A stretch of 64,000 nt of DNA from Rotaria sordida (taxonomy: Eukaryota > Rotifera > Eurotatoria > Philodinida > Philodinidae), in contig CAJNOL010001057.1 in NCBI GenBank assembly GCA_905250125.1, positions 19,122-83,121 on the forward strand, in the 5' to 3' direction. The notes under the pieces were generated by a model, which worked only from the letters and a program-made list of their open reading frames with translations, did not search any database and had not been told where the DNA came from. Shown piece by piece: positions 21,611-34,765 of the stretch; positions within the stretch are counted from its first letter, which is position 1; the number at the start of each line of letters is the position of its first letter. The translations under genes were made by a program, and so were the position numbers.

Positions 21611-22446
21611 TAGAGATGCATGGGACTGAGACTGTAAGAAAAAAGAATTGTCGCAACGGGAACTAACGATTATAGTCAAATAATAGTATGATTTCATTCG
21701 ATTTGTCTTATAAATCATTAATTAAAATATAAGTCAAGGATTAAAACAGAATAAATGTGTTTTTGTATGATGCAAATCCTATTGTTTTTGAATAGATCAT
21801 GATAAATTAAACCTTTCATTTTTTTTTGTTTGTAGTTGTCAAAAGTTCTACTGCCAGGTAGGTCGTATTGAAACATAAGTCCTTTTGTTTCATATTGTGA
21901 TGTGTTTTTTATTCATCTAAAGATATTTTTGACTCCTCTTTTGACAACTGATCAATCTGTTTCCTCGCTGAGAGGTTTTTTTACATGAAAGACCTGAACA
22001 AATCAATTTGAAATCTTCAATCAGGTGACTCTTTCTTACCTTGAATCATAAGTTAATCTGGTATGAAAATGAGAAAGAATATTTTAAAGCCTATATACGC
22101 GCAAAGCTACAAACAACTTCTCAGTATAGTTCTTATTATAGGACTAAAATATATAACCCTCATCTGTTCTTTGGTTTTATTATACAAAATATGTGCAGTG
22201 AAAATCTCTGAGGTATGTTCAGATTTCCGAAAAAGGAAATTACCAATATTTATGAAATTTCCATCAGGTCAATAGTCATATAGCAGTGGAAATTAAAAGT
22301 TTTTAGAAACATTGAAAAGTTTAGGAATTTCAGAAATTTCTGAAATTCTATAGTTTTTGGAAGTACGGAATAATTTGACACACAAATGCTTGAAATTTTC
22401 CAAACTTTCGAAATTTCCTTTTTCTTTGAAAGTCTGAACACTGCTG
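21611..22446. other. Intergenic, no gene seen
   Basis: AT-rich, without a supported gene. Frames at 22063-22275 (+) and 22250-22499 (-) have no recognisable domain, and the latter overlaps the palindrome. Confidence 0.4.
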
Positions 22447-22888
22447 CGTTGTTGATCATTGTTTACATTGTAGGAATGGTTGTTTTTGGTCTCGAACAAC
22501 TTTTATAATTGAAGATGACGAGCTAGACTATGCAGAAAGAGTATGGATTCAAACTATGTGATTAAAACAAAACAAAAAAATACTTTGGGTATTCAAAAAA
22601 TGTAATTTTACGATCAACATATTATAGAGTATCACTGATTGATATAAACAAACATATAATTCTTATATCCTGTTATAGTATATAAGAATTATATGTTTGT
22701 TTATATCAATCAGTGATATTCTGTAATATGTTGATCATAAAATTACACTTTTTGGTTTTTTTCTTCATTTTAGTCACATATTTTAAGTCCAGACTCTTTC
22801 TACATAGTCTAGCTCGTCATCTTCAATTATAAAAGTTGTTCGAGACCAAAAACAACCACTCCCACAATGTAAACAATAACCAACAACG
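22447..22888. mobile_element. 442-bp palindromic fold-back element
   Basis: Left arm starts CGTTGTTGATCATTGTTTAC, right arm ends GTAAACAATAACCAACAACG; long perfect stretches in between (the arms around TATAAGAATTATATGTTTG flank the centre at ~22668). There is almost no loop. No coding capacity and no clear target duplication. It is distinct in sequence from the palindromes at 17755, 50979 and 60393. Confidence 0.85.
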
Positions 22889-22972
22889 AGCTTTACTATA
22901 CATATTTGCAGTCCATCCTATTAAGAAAAAGCATTTCCGTGTCGCCATATTTTCAACAACTGCATCAAGGTG

Positions 22973-23022
22973 TCCGTAATTACGGATCACAGTGTGATCC
23001 GTAATTACGGATCACAGTGTGA
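22973..23022. repeat. Two tandem palindromic 25-bp units
   Basis: Two identical 25-bp units beginning TCCGTAATTACGGATCACAG, followed by a partial third. Each unit is itself nearly palindromic (CCGTAATTACGG and ATCACAGTGTGAT), so the array could bind a dimeric protein or form hairpins. Confidence 0.8.
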
Positions 23023-23656
23023 TCGTAATCGAACGTATGGACTAGTATAGACTCCAGGAAAATGTGTGATATTTTTGAATTACAATAACTAGAGAGGTCG
23101 GATTTTCGTCATTTCATAGAGGATTCTGTGGACTATCTTTTACATATTTAGAACTGATAAGTCACTATAACACTTACGATAACCACGTTCACATCTTTCA
23201 AAGATCGATAATGAACATTACCTTAAAAGTCGATGTTTTTCATCTTCTATTAGTAGAGATCGATAGAGTACTCAAACCCTATGCAATAGTAAAAATCACA
23301 GATTTATATCTCTTTTTGTTCTCGAGTTATTCAACAAATAGTCACACACACGGACTTTTTGGATGGACTATAGTTAGATGATATTCTGATGTTTTTCTGT
23401 ATTAAATTTCAATAGTTCCCACAGACCTGTTTTAATAGTTTTTTCTTGAAACTCCTACTGTCAGAAATTGTCATTAAACTACATAGTTTCACTTATAAAT
23501 ACAAATCAATAAAATAATAAGAATAATTTTCCAATGGACATATCTGTTAAAACTCAATACCCAATCATAAACAACTAATATTTTTTATTTTATTAACATA
23601 ACATAAAGATTTTTATAACATTTATTTTTATTCATGTTAATAACATAGAATTCAAT
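23023..23656. other. Intergenic, no gene seen
   Basis: AT-rich sequence downstream of the broken F-box gene; no frame or repeat worth naming. Confidence 0.4.
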
Positions 23657-26600
23657 TTACAATGAAGGAAAATATTGATAAACATCTTTTGAAAATGCCG
23701 TTGACTCTTCAACAAGTAATTGTTTCACTTTCGAACAATTACGCCGCGTGGTATCTCTTGTAAAGTTCATTGTTACCATTTTTAATTGGTCATAACTGAC
23801 TTTTAATTCAGTTAGACGAGGCAAATGCGCCTTTGTTTCGAGCAGAAATTGTGCAATATAATCTAGATACACACGCATGATGTCAAGTGATATAAGATGA
23901 GAATATTCAACAACTGAAAATGTTGAATTATTATCGTATTTCCATTCATTAACATCTCATGACTGTAACATAATATTCACCAGAGAGAAATATTTAAGCA
24001 TTGGAAAAGCTCGACTAATTCGAATGAAGAATTCATGCTTCAATGAAACTACATCAAGGACATGCAAGTGAGTTACATAATCAAAAATAATAGTTGGAAA
24101 CTGATTTGTGATCATTTTCAGATGAGTAAATGGAAATGGAAGCAAGAAAACATGACATATGGCTTTAAACGTGTTGAGATATTTGACCATACAACCCGTT
24201 CGTGCATGTTTTGTATGTGTAAACGTTTGCTGAATATCATTATTAGATATACGATGAACTGATTCATTAATGTCATTTTCTGTGCTAATGTAAAAGACGA
24301 ATGTATGAAGTTGAGGCATATGAACAAGAACTTCATTATGAAGATGTGTACCATTGATGAACGAACTTCGATTACGAACACGAAGATATAAAGTTAACTT
24401 TTCCAGATGTGTCATACGACGAAGAAGTGGCACAACTACATCGTCATAATTATAAATATACTCATAACATGTTAACGAGAAATATTTCAAATTATGTCGT
24501 TCATCCTATAAAATATAAGACATCTTTGGAATACAATTTTCCAACTTCAACTAAGATAATAAGTTTACCTAGGCAATTGATTGAAAAAGATCTACTGATT
24601 TACGATTCTTTTTTTCAATATTTCTTATATTTGATGAGATATATAATATGTTATAATGATGTCTTAAAAGTAATGGTCGATATTTCTAAATTTTCTTCGC
24701 ATTGAAAATAGTAGATGTTTAAAGCCTAACTTAAAAAGAAAACGATCAACTTCGGAATTGAATAAGACTTGAAAAGGTTTCGAAACGTGCATGAATTATC
24801 ACTAATATCGTTACACGAAATAGTTCTAACGTATAGAATACAACCACAATTCCAATTAACACAAGCATTTCTATTTAATAAATATTTCCATCGATAAGGC
24901 CTAAAGTACTGTAATTTCTTTTGTCAATCTCGTTCATCATTTTATGTATATTCCTAAGTATTTTTGCATCTGATAAGTCCTCTATGACATTCTTTGTTCT
25001 CTTAAAGTTGTCATTATGTCAGAACTATTGCGAACGAGCGGAAAATGACTCGACAAAAATGAACAACTCTACATGTTTTACTTGGTAATTTAGAGAAAGT
25101 TACTAGCTTTCTTTACTCGAAATATATTTATTAGTTTATGTAAATTATTCGAATGCAACTCAGTCATTTATTTTGTTCCTCAAATATTTCGAAAAACTCC
25201 AAAGTTAATTCTTAAGAAAATACTATAGATATTAATTTATTCTATTGTTTGTTGAGACAATCAAGAAACTCATTTTCCAATTGTTTGATTACCCAATTCC
25301 AGTAAGTGATTAAGAAGTAAATTTAAAAAATTTAGAGCAATAGGAAAACAAATACAACTATCTATTTCGAATAGTTTCTTAATGATCAACAGTATCATAC
25401 TCTATTCAGTATTGCAGTAATCATATGTTGTACTAACATGAAAATTAACTACTTTTGCTCATTGATATTCTTTTTCACCTTGAAATAATAATAAAATGGC
25501 ACTAACTTACCATATTGCAAGAAATTAATGATGAATCACTGGTACAGTTAATTTGAATGATGAACGTGGTTAATTGTTTGAGACGACCATCAAGTATAGA
25601 AAGACAATCATTAATACCAACCATTTTTATACATAATGCAGTAAGACTCGAAGAGAAATAAGAGTTTGATAGTAAATAATAAATTGCAAAGGTGGATACT
25701 CTTCCACGGAGTTTGGAACGATTGTCAAATGCTTCAGATTTTTGAAGAGATCTAAGATTTGTACATACACGTCTGTGATATAAGTCTGCAACGTTGTTTC
25801 AGTGGTATATTCATCACTATTGTGAGGAATAAGATCTCTTATCTGGTGTTTAAAAATATGTCGAAACGCCGAGTTATCTAAGTAAAAACAAAAGAAATAA
25901 CATGATCTTTTAAAAATACATATTTTTCTTTAAGTCATTATATCATCAATGAAGAGATTAAATCGATGATAAATATTTTTTTTTCAACTTCTACTATAAT
26001 AAGTTTTAGAAACAATATATTGATAATATACATCGTCCTGCTCTTTCTGCTCAATAGTTGTTCCAGTACCTATTTTGTGTCTTACCGTTTCTTATCTGCC
26101 AAGGTATTGGAAAGTTTTTGAAATGCATTTAGTTCAATAGTAGACATTTTAGTTCATATAGATCACATAACGTACCCCGGAAATCTCTATGGGCTATGAG
26201 TGAAAAAAAATACTTTGTTTTTAAAATTTCTTTTTTTTTTAATTTTTGAAGAATATCGATTTGTAAGTCGCATATCTTGGCGATAGAATAATGAAACAAA
26301 AATATTTTTTTAACAATCAATGCTTGTAGAGTTCCCTACAAATAATATCCCGGAGGTTTTTGAATCTCACGCTTCCTTGATTTTCTGCGATCGTTTTATA
26401 AATAGGTCAAAATTGATACACCAGAAGGTAAAGGGTTAAATGCTTTCGTATTTTGATTGCTCTAGAGCATGTTAAGTGCTTATCTGTAAAATAACGAAAA
26501 ACTTACTCTTGTTTGAAATTGAAGAGTTCCAGATAAGTCAGATTTGGATAATCACCGGCAAGAAGAATACGTTCCATAGATGTTGTTTCAAGAACGAGTT

Positions 26601-26840
26601 TTTTGACACAGCGATGGCTTCGGGGTAGTATAGAAGTACAAAATCGATCAAATTTCTCATCAATAATTGATGATGTTATTACAAAATTAAGATTGTTAGT
26701 AAATATACAATCTTGTACTAACATGTGAAGTCGTTTATTATTTATTCCAAATAACAAATAGAGAACATCAATATTGTCGAGTTTCTTCAAGATGATCAGC
26801 AACATTTCATTGGGTAGATCAAGAAAATTAATGTCAGACT
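23657..26840 (-). pseudogene. Bdelloid-type F-box/LRR-like gene, broken
   Basis: Exon 1 (about 26840-26507) encodes an F-box start (FLDLPNEMLLIILKKLDN, LYLLFGINNKRL) and ends at a GTAAGT donor. A second block (about 25880-25512) carries FRHIFKHQIRDLI and, in another frame, DCLSILDGRLKQLTTFI before a GTAAGT donor. Exon 3 starts at an acceptor at about 24512 and carries NLKYFSLTCYEY, a long leucine-rich middle, then VVEYSHLISLDIM and the C-terminus at 23657. F-box proteins recruit substrates to SCF ubiquitin ligases; this lineage-expanded family has no assigned substrates that I know. Breaks: a frameshift near 25670-25690, no in-phase junction between exons 1 and 2, and an in-frame TGA at 23957-23959. 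The lesions are scattered, so pseudogene is more likely than sequencing error. Confidence 0.7.
24513..25511 (-). other. Presumed intron of the broken F-box gene
   Basis: A phase-0 donor (ATG|GTAAGT near 25510) and the acceptor at 24513 bracket about 1 kb of AT-rich sequence without coding features. Another ~620 bp (25881-26506) separates blocks 1 and 2 and is likewise empty. Confidence 0.45.
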
Positions 26841-28165
26841 GATTTATGTTTGATTATGACTGTCAATCTTTTGAAAACATTTATATACATATATATATAT
26901 TCATTATTTCCTTTATTCATTTTCACCAATGGAAAACAGAATGCTTGACCGCGATGTAAAAGAAAAAAAGTGCTATTGATGAATCGTCTAATATTATTGT
27001 AAATAGATGCTGTTGTTTTCTCAACATTTATATTTTTTCCATTGCCGTCGATCACCATGTTCATTCATACGAAAATAGAAGAAGACAGTGTGTGGGTGTG
27101 AACGTGGATATGGGTGAGTGTGGGTGTTGATCCTTTCTCCAATCATGCCTACCCACACCCACATCTCACATCCTTACTTGATTCTTTGGTGGTCTCGAAT
27201 ATCTGATAGTTGTCAGAATAAAATATTGATCAATACACAGTTGATTGAGAAAGAAAAGTCTGATATGATTTCATGTATTTCAAGCATCAAAACAGTTTTG
27301 ATTAAATATAATTTTTAATTTCATGCTAGAATAAGACAAATTGAAAAGATAACTTACAATATCCTTACATTTCAACAGCAACTAAGTTTACTTTCACTGT
27401 GAACAAACTGCAGAACAACTCATTGAAACCCACATATTGTTTTTCTTCATTACGGACATAATCAGGATCGACAAGTAGCTTGTTCTCTCACTTATTTGAA
27501 TCAAATAAATTATTTCATGGCTCCTGTTGCCAAGCCGTGTCTGGGGCATGACGTCCAGTAGTAATAATGAAAAAAAAGTCGTCGTAGTGGAATGTACTTA
27601 GAGTGGCTTTCACAATTAACCAACTACATTGTAAAAATCATTTATCTTCTCCATTTATTAACAATAGAAGAATAGGATATCGATTTAAGCGTGTTTCTGC
27701 ATCTTTTTTTCGAGAATTCAGACCGGTCTACGCACTCGGCACCTGCACTCATACCTTCACGCTCTATTGATTTTTATAGGTGACATCTACTGAACCCATT
27801 CGTCCAGCTATGATACCTCGCTGTGATGCGATTTTCACTAGAGATTCAGTGACTCACTGAATTGGAAAAACCCGTTGCGTAGAATACTCTGTGATTATCT
27901 GCTTTTTCATTCGTTTTTGATTAATGAAACCATGAATCGAATCAGTTCATGATAAGAAATTTCAATGGTTTTGTGTGCAAATAAAAAAAATCCAATTACG
28001 TAGTGCAGTGTATGTTGTATGTAGAAGGAGAAACAATTGTAATTCATTTGTTATACATTCACTTTGTAAAATTTTACTAAATTTATTTTCTGTCTAATCT
28101 TCAAAATTTAACAATTCGTTGAATTGTAGAATTCAAAATATCGAACTTGATTCTTATTTCAAATC
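26841..28165. other. Intergenic with hairpin copy E
   Basis: Lies between the divergent F-box gene (-) and the membrane-protein gene (+), so it should contain both promoters. Apart from the telomere-like cassette at 27087-27173 I see no gene, RNA or clear promoter element. Confidence 0.45.
27087..27173. repeat. Telomere-like inverted cassette, copy E
   Basis: Left arm GTGTGTGGGTGTGAACGTGG through GAGTGTGGGTGTTGA, centre TCCTTTCTCCAATCATG, right arm CTACCCACACCCACATCTCACATCC. Confidence 0.75.
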
Positions 28166-31100
28166 ATGACATCGAAACTTAGTGTCTGGGACGAAAGTAT
28201 AATTTCATCAGCAAAGAAGACTGATGAAAAAGAAAATGAGCGAGAAATCGACAAAAAAAGAGGGTTCTACAGGTAATATAGTTTCCTCTTTTTCTATTTG
28301 TGTTCATATTCTTTTATATTTTGACTTTAGTTGTTGCTCTGGATGTAGAATCTTTCTCGTGATGGCCCTTGTCGGAGCATTACTTGCAGGAGTTGGTCTG
28401 GCGGCGCTGTTGACACTTTATTTGCGAGAACAATCGAATGAAAGTAAATATGTGTCTTTAGTCTATCAATAAAATCTTGCGTTCTTTATACTGTCAGAGA
28501 CCTAGAATAGCACATGTAAACGCTAATGAGAGGTAGAGGTGAGTAACAGAATAATCGCATTGAGTCTTGATTTTTCATCAATTGTGCAATGAAAAGAACA
28601 AATGCTGCTTCACGGAGAGAAAAATTAAATTGCTAGAACAACGAACAACTGAAGCAATAATTGATCGGAGAAACGAACTCTTATAGAATATGATAGAGAA
28701 AAAAGTTCGCGAAAGCTTCGAAATATTGCTGCAACAAGTAAAAATAATGTTGAGAAAAATACTATTGTCAACTATTTTTAGCATTTGTGAAACACTGAAG
28801 TCATCAACATCCTTTATTTTTTTAGAAACATTTATATTTTTTGATCTGCTCTGATTTCGTGCATCACCAGAGTTAATTCTAAATGAGATCAGTTTCTTTT
28901 TGACTCTTGTCGTGCTAGTTGACTGGAAAACATGTTTGATCAGAAAAATATGAGACTTGAATGTGAAATTTGGGAAGATCTAGACTATTCTTTAAAAACA
29001 TCACATTATTCTCATAAATGTTCAACTAAAGAACAAAACTGGTCTATGAAAATTTTTGACATTCATCTGTTCTGCAGAGCGCTTTACGGCGACCATTCTA
29101 GTCAAAATGATCGTTCGATTTTCATCGAAAAACGACGATATTAGGATCAAAATACTGAAAAACACCGGCTTTGGCAAGAATATAATAGTGATCTTTAGAG
29201 TGCTCGCTCAATTCTATATTTTTAATATGTTGAATCCAACATCGTCACTTTTTCGTGCTGATAGAAAAAACATTTTACCTACATGATCAGTGTATAATGT
29301 TCTACAGAACGGGCTATACCAAATATTTTCAAGCATCTCGTTGCTTTGTTGATTGAGTAGTCATCCTTAATGATGTAGAATTTACCACGAGAATAAACTA
29401 AAACGAATAAGTAACGCTGTATGATGACTAGTTTTTTTCTAAAAGAATGTAAGAGAATTAGGCTCACCATTGTTGTAAATCTTTTTCTTTTTGAGCAAAG
29501 ACTTGCACTGCTGACTTTTTTTCAGAATTGTCTGAGCATGACAGATATCTAGCAATATGAAAAAACCTATCCGAGCGTTAGATGTTTAAAGGACAACTTT
29601 TTCTCTTCTACAAAAATCCATTTATATCTGTATGCCTAACTTTTTCCATTCTATAGGTATGATCAACAACACAAGTACTGATATATCAAACACAAACTTG
29701 TCTTCAAGCACAGTGACCACTTTACTCACAACAAGCAGTGAAACAACTTCAACTTCGACGGTTACAACATGTAAGTAGATCCTATTATACATCAATGTGT
29801 CGTTGATTTATATTCATGTTTTATCGTTTTCGAACAACTTATCACCATGAGAGGTCGCAATTTACTTAGATCTGTCAGAAACTGTCGACCATTTTTGCAG
29901 GAAAATATGCACGATTGTAGTCGTAGGAGCGGACAGAATGAAACACCTTTTGCAATGTCGGTGGATGAAGTTCCAAATTTTGCAATAATGGAAACGTCAC
30001 ATTTTGCACTCTCATATAATACAAACCCTGGATTTCCCATAATCGTTTGCGTTTCTTTCTGTGTCTCCTCACTCGAACCCATTTTAACGAATGTTTCTTC
30101 TACATCAATCTTACTGAATGCAAGACTCGAACACGGGTTTCGCATGTACGACTCTGCCCCTGTACATTAATAATCGTCCTCGGGTTTTTCATGTATTATT
30201 TGCAGGATCTGATTCTTCTCGGTTTTTGTTAAGTGCATTGTCTGCTACTATGCCTAGTAGAAATATTAGGCCTTTTCGCTCTGGACATTCGACAGATTCT
30301 TTAAGAGTGTTGTCAAGAATTGCTATTTTTTCTTGAGGAAATGACGAGAGTACGTGTGGACAAGTCTCGATCGCTCTAGACATAGGCGCGCGATATAATT
30401 ATGCCAACTTTGCATGTGGTGTCCTTAGTACGTGTCCAAATCAATACAGTTGTGATCTCTCGATGTAGAGTAGTAGTGATTCTGTCTGAAGAGATTCTCG
30501 TATCATTAAACTGCAAACTCTATTCAGAAGTGTCAAATTTCCTGCTTTAAGCAGAGATCGCATCTCGACGACTTGTATCTTCACTTTTAGACTAACTTCT
30601 TTTTTGTCATCATTGATAGTAAAGTGAGCATCATCATCATTGGAGAATTCGGATCTAAGATTCTTTAATTTCTTCACTTGATTTAATGTAATTCCATTAA
30701 CATTTAGAACACGATGCTCTGACAATCTCGAGAGAACCATAACTCCCATTTTCTCCGTATTGATCGGTATTCCAGCCAATAAATATTGAGTGATTAGTCA
30801 ATCCAAAGCATATTGGAGTTCGACACAAGAGCATGCCAACCGACCAATGTCGCCTGCAAAGACAAGAGACTCCATTTTTATATCACTAACTCCCCACATT
30901 TGGATGTAGAGCTCCGCCAAGAAATTCTGCCCATAAAGACGATGCGAAGGAGTGAAGGCAAGGCATAATTTTGCCGGAGACCAACATGTATCCAAAACCA
31001 GCCTGACTTGCTGCCACGGATCCGAACACGGCTCTAACAGTCATTGTACAAAGATAAAACGGGTGCCAGAAGGTAGCCAGTGATCTCGTACTCCTATAAG

Positions 31101-34100
31101 ATACTCCATAGCAAGTCTCGAGGAATGTGATCATAGATCCTTTTCAAGTCTACAAATATGGCATAAATTCTTCATTTGTTGCAGCTACAGGCATATCCGC
31201 TCTAGTACTCCTACGTAAAATTTTCGATAAAGAATTAAAAAAGTGATGCCTCTACTCAAGCTGCCGCTCGATGGGTATTTCGATATGTCGATCTGAGGTT
31301 TCCAGTGGGTTGATAAAATTGAAAATTGTTCACCCATCGCAGACCGCTCGACCTACTGGAAAGTGGCAATCCGAAGAGTCGATCTAGAAATTCGATGGCC
31401 TCGACGCACCTATCTTCGATGAATTTCGATGGATCCAATTCGCGGGGCTCCGAGTGGTCGCTATTCTGAGCACTCGAAATTTTTACATCTTTTTAAAAGA
31501 ATTTTGCTTCCTTGAGCCCTCGATATCTATCGAATATTTTTGCAGAATAGAAGATTCGAACATATGTACTTACAATTGCGAAGCTTGTATAGATGAGATG
31601 AACTAAATATGACGTTTTAACCTAAGATAAATCTACATGTCGTCATCAAATACGTATAACTTCGACATTTTTTTAATTTTCTTTCAAATAATTATTTAAA
31701 AACATTTCTTTTAAAAATAATATTCATTTTTTTTAAATTTCTTTTTATAAAGTTCATTTATTTATTTTTTATTTATGTTCATAATATGCATTTATTTATT
31801 TCTTTTATTTAAACATTTTTTTTTCAAAAAATTTCTTATAAATATAGCAATTATCGATGATTGAGAAAAACAGTTCTATCTATTATAGATTTCATTGCAT
31901 TAAGTAGGACGCTCAAATCTATGCTTAAAAATAAACTACAATATATTGTAATTAAGTCGAATATATATATAAAATGATAAGAGAAATATTGGAACAACGT
32001 AGAATAACGATAAATCTCACTTCTCTGCTAGCTTTAAGTTTAGAATCTTCAAATTATTTCAATAATTTTGAGGACTGTGAAGCAAACTGAGTGTTCAAAA
32101 TAATCCCAATCGACTAGTTCTTTGCTAACAAGTCATCGAAAATCGGAGTGATATCAAGAGCTCGAAATGTCTGAGATCTTCAAAAACTAAAATTCATTAT
32201 GAGTATTTTTTTCTTCAGGAATGTGAAAATATTCTCTCATGATCCCAGTTATACTTGTTGAATAATCCTGTTAAAATCATAGAATTATGTGAAGCCATAT
32301 ATCAAACAAAAATTCTCTAATGACATTAGAATAAAAATGAAAGACTACTCAAAAATTGAATTTCGAAGCAGTTTTCACCGACCAAAATTAAAATGAACGA
32401 TCGAAACTATTTTATTGATAAGTTTGCTCTCACCGAGCACTCCATATTCCGATAAGCTTCGAGTGATCAACATCATATCGAGCAATCGAAAGTATCTTGC
32501 CGATGGGTCTCCTCTCTTCAAGTAGTCAGAATTTCGATGGGTTTCGAGCAGTCGAAATGTGCCCGTGGAGTCGAAAATGAGTATGCGATGAGACAATGTT
32601 TCCGAGGGGCTCGAAATTCGAACAGAATGGGAAAAAAAAATATATTTTCAAGATTCGACCACTCGTCGCGTCCATCGTTAGCTTTTTTAGGTCTACTTGG
32701 GTACAGTTGGAGCACTTCATTTTATCCAGGCTATGCGCCATACTCGAATGTATTAAAAAAATGCCGTGACGACTTAGCGACTTAAGCATATCCATCTTAA
32801 TTTCATCAATACCAGCCGCCTTACAAGAATTTAGTGCTCTGATATTTACCTTGACCTCATCTGTTAAGATGCCGCTAGTCCCACCCCATTCTGACTTTAT
32901 GTCCTCCGTTTACCAGAAGTCGGATTATAGAGCTCTACGATAATATTTTGCCTCCCAAATGATAGCCGAACTCTAGTCGATGTCTAAAGTTCTCTTGAGA
33001 AATTGCTTTTGTTTTAGCACCAAGTTCTGTCGCTCTATCTTGTGTGTGGAGGTCTTATTGTCGATTTTCTGCTGTTTGCCGTTCTATTCAGGTCCTGTAG
33101 GTATCTTTCTTTTCAGCAATGACAGTGCAGACTTCGTTATTCCACCAAATCATCCTCTTTCGACTGATTGGTGATCTTATACGGTTCACTCGATAAAGTT
33201 CTATTGCAGTCTCATGCACCACTTTACGAAACGCCAACCACTCAGTTTCAACACCAGCTTTTTCTGGAAATATGCACAAGAATGTTTCATTGATTGTGTC
33301 TGCGGAAACTGCATCAAATAGCCTTGCCAGTCAAGGTTTTCTATTGTGCACTATTCATCATCTTTTGTTTGATTATTTACATTTGGTTCAGCGAAGCCAG
33401 TCACAATATGAAAACGACCACGCCATGGCCAGTAGACAGTCCTGCTCCTCTTTTAACATACGAAGCTTGCCCTGTACGTTGCGATCGCTATTGCTATTCT
33501 TCTCAATAATACCATTCGACGTCTGTGAGCTATTCCTAACGTGAGCACTAAAGTCGTCGATCAGCGTTATAGAATCTGTCATCGAGATGTTTTCCACCAT
33601 ACTGAGGGATTCTTCTAGAAAAGGGATGTATTCTGACTCAGTGTTTAATTTATACACATGCATTAGAGCCAGCGTTTTATTCTCGAGCTTACGCCTCAGG
33701 CGTACCAACCTCTCAACGATTGGTTTCCATTTGACAACTACTTCAGCTAGTCGAGGGTTTATCAATTACACAATTTGTACCACTTTCTTCGAGCTATCGA
33801 GCAATATTCTAGATCAGATGAATTGTGTGAGATGACATAGCGTATGGGCTCGATTATTGTACGATTTCTATGAGTTACTCCTCTTTGCACCATGTCCACA
33901 TCGTTTGATTTGGGAAGCTACTGCCGAAGTGACTGACATTATAATTGTTGCGATAAAGAGGGAAATGTGAGAATCTATTGCATTCTTCCATTGCTTGACT
34001 ACAGAAGAACAGGATTGCATTATTCTACTCAAGTAAGTTATTAATTGTTGAACTATTCTTTGAGACCGTCCCTTATTTTATTGAAACAGGAATCGAGCGA

Positions 34101-34765
34101 TATACCAGCAATTAGGAGATAGTAATGGCGTGACATTAATATAAACAAAATCTGTTTCCTATTATTCGCCTATATTTTTTCAGAACATACATAGGAGTCA
34201 TGCTTGTTTTTTTCAGCAGCAACGGCAACTACAACTCTGTCAACACAGACAAGTGAGTCATGTGCATTTTGTATATATTTAATCTTTTCTGTGTGTATAC
34301 ATAATAGCGACGTCGTGCCCGCCACCGGGACTTGTAATTTTACAATCATATAGCGGTACATTTCCTTCTTGGATACGATATCAATACAGTTATACAGCAA
34401 ATAAGGCGACACCCACATTAGTTTTCAAAACCACTAACACCAATCGTATCTTTTATTTGGATAGTGTCTCAGTTGTTGACATCAGTAATAATTCCACTGA
34501 ATTACTTCAAAATTCTGGCTTTGACAATTCACTGACACTACTACCATACTGGTCTTTGTGGTGTTCGTTTGGATGTGGCAGCTCAGGCGGACAGTTAATA
34601 TCTACTGGATGTTTGTCAGGAAATTGTTTTCAGGATAGCTGCAGCAGTGGCAGTGATTACCTCCTTCAGCCATTTTCTGCGACGATCGGTCAAACATATA
34701 CAATCTCATTTTCGCTCAAACGGAGTGGTGGTAGTACTGGAACTTTTTCCGTTGGCATCTACTAA
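28166..34765 (+). CDS. Single-pass membrane protein with Thr-rich stalk and jelly-roll-like ectodomain
   Basis: Five exons (28166-28272, 28331-28443, 29657-29770, 34217-34252, 34308-34765) join in phase to 828 nt, 275 residues. Residues ~1-38 are charged and probably cytoplasmic; a Cys-rich juxtamembrane motif (CCSGC) precedes one strong transmembrane segment (~44-67). A Ser/Thr-rich stalk from exons 3 and 4 (SSSTVTTLLTTSSETT) suggests O-glycosylation. The C-terminal ~150 residues contain FYLDSVSVVDISN, a Cys pattern (WCSFGCGSS, CLSGNCFQDSC) and YTISFSLKRSGG, which resemble the carbohydrate-binding jelly-roll modules found in many bdelloid surface proteins. No enzyme motif. Three introns are phase 1, as in exon-shuffled extracellular proteins. 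Intron 3 (29771-34216) is swollen by a retrotransposon. Acceptor of exon 4 is a CAGCAG pair. Confidence 0.75.
28444..29656 (+). other. Intron 2 of the membrane-protein gene (1.2 kb)
   Basis: Donor GTAAAT at 28444, acceptor CTATAG at 29656. The content is AT-rich and I recognise neither coding sequence nor element ends. It is about 20 times longer than intron 1 (58 bp), so an eroded insertion is possible. Confidence 0.5.
30441..33765 (-). mobile_element. Decayed non-LTR retrotransposon inside intron 3
   Basis: Pieces of one retrotransposon polyprotein appear in order on the minus strand, in several frames. An endonuclease segment lies near 33540-33765 (TLIDDFSAHVRN where GDFNAHVGN-type is usual, then SNSDRNVQGK). 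A linker with WWNNEV is near 33100-33180. An RT beginning (NSCKAAGIDEIKMDMLK) is near 32770-32830. RT palm pieces are near 30800-31134, including SLVFAGDIGRLA where an active enzyme has F-A-D-D, and a C-terminal LNVNGITLNQVKKLKNL is near 30660-30710. The mutated active site, stops and frameshifts make it inactive. The clade (RTE-, CR1- or Jockey-like) cannot be settled by eye. It lies opposite to the host gene and is removed by splicing. Confidence 0.75.
31240..32640. repeat. TCGA-rich degenerate repeat interrupting the retrotransposon
   Basis: Between the RT beginning (about 32770-32830) and the palm pieces (below about 31200) lies ~1.4 kb without RT homology. Both of its ends (31250-31520 and 32390-32640) carry degenerate units with CGATGGGT and TCGAGYAGTCGAAAT cores; similar units occur at 39480-39560. 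It may be a separate element inserted into the retrotransposon. Boundaries are approximate. Confidence 0.4.

Noticed and set aside
22250-22499. Overlapping minus frames before the 22.4-kb palindrome
   Set aside because: They run into the palindrome arm, are Phe-rich and have no recognisable domain.
29792-30336. Overlapping frames on both strands at 29.8-30.3 kb
   Set aside because: No domain; they lie inside intron 3 next to the retrotransposon and are most likely part of its decayed 3' region.
32375-33835. Several plus-strand frames opposite the retrotransposon
   Set aside because: Mirror frames of the minus-strand endonuclease and RT pieces; none has a domain of its own.
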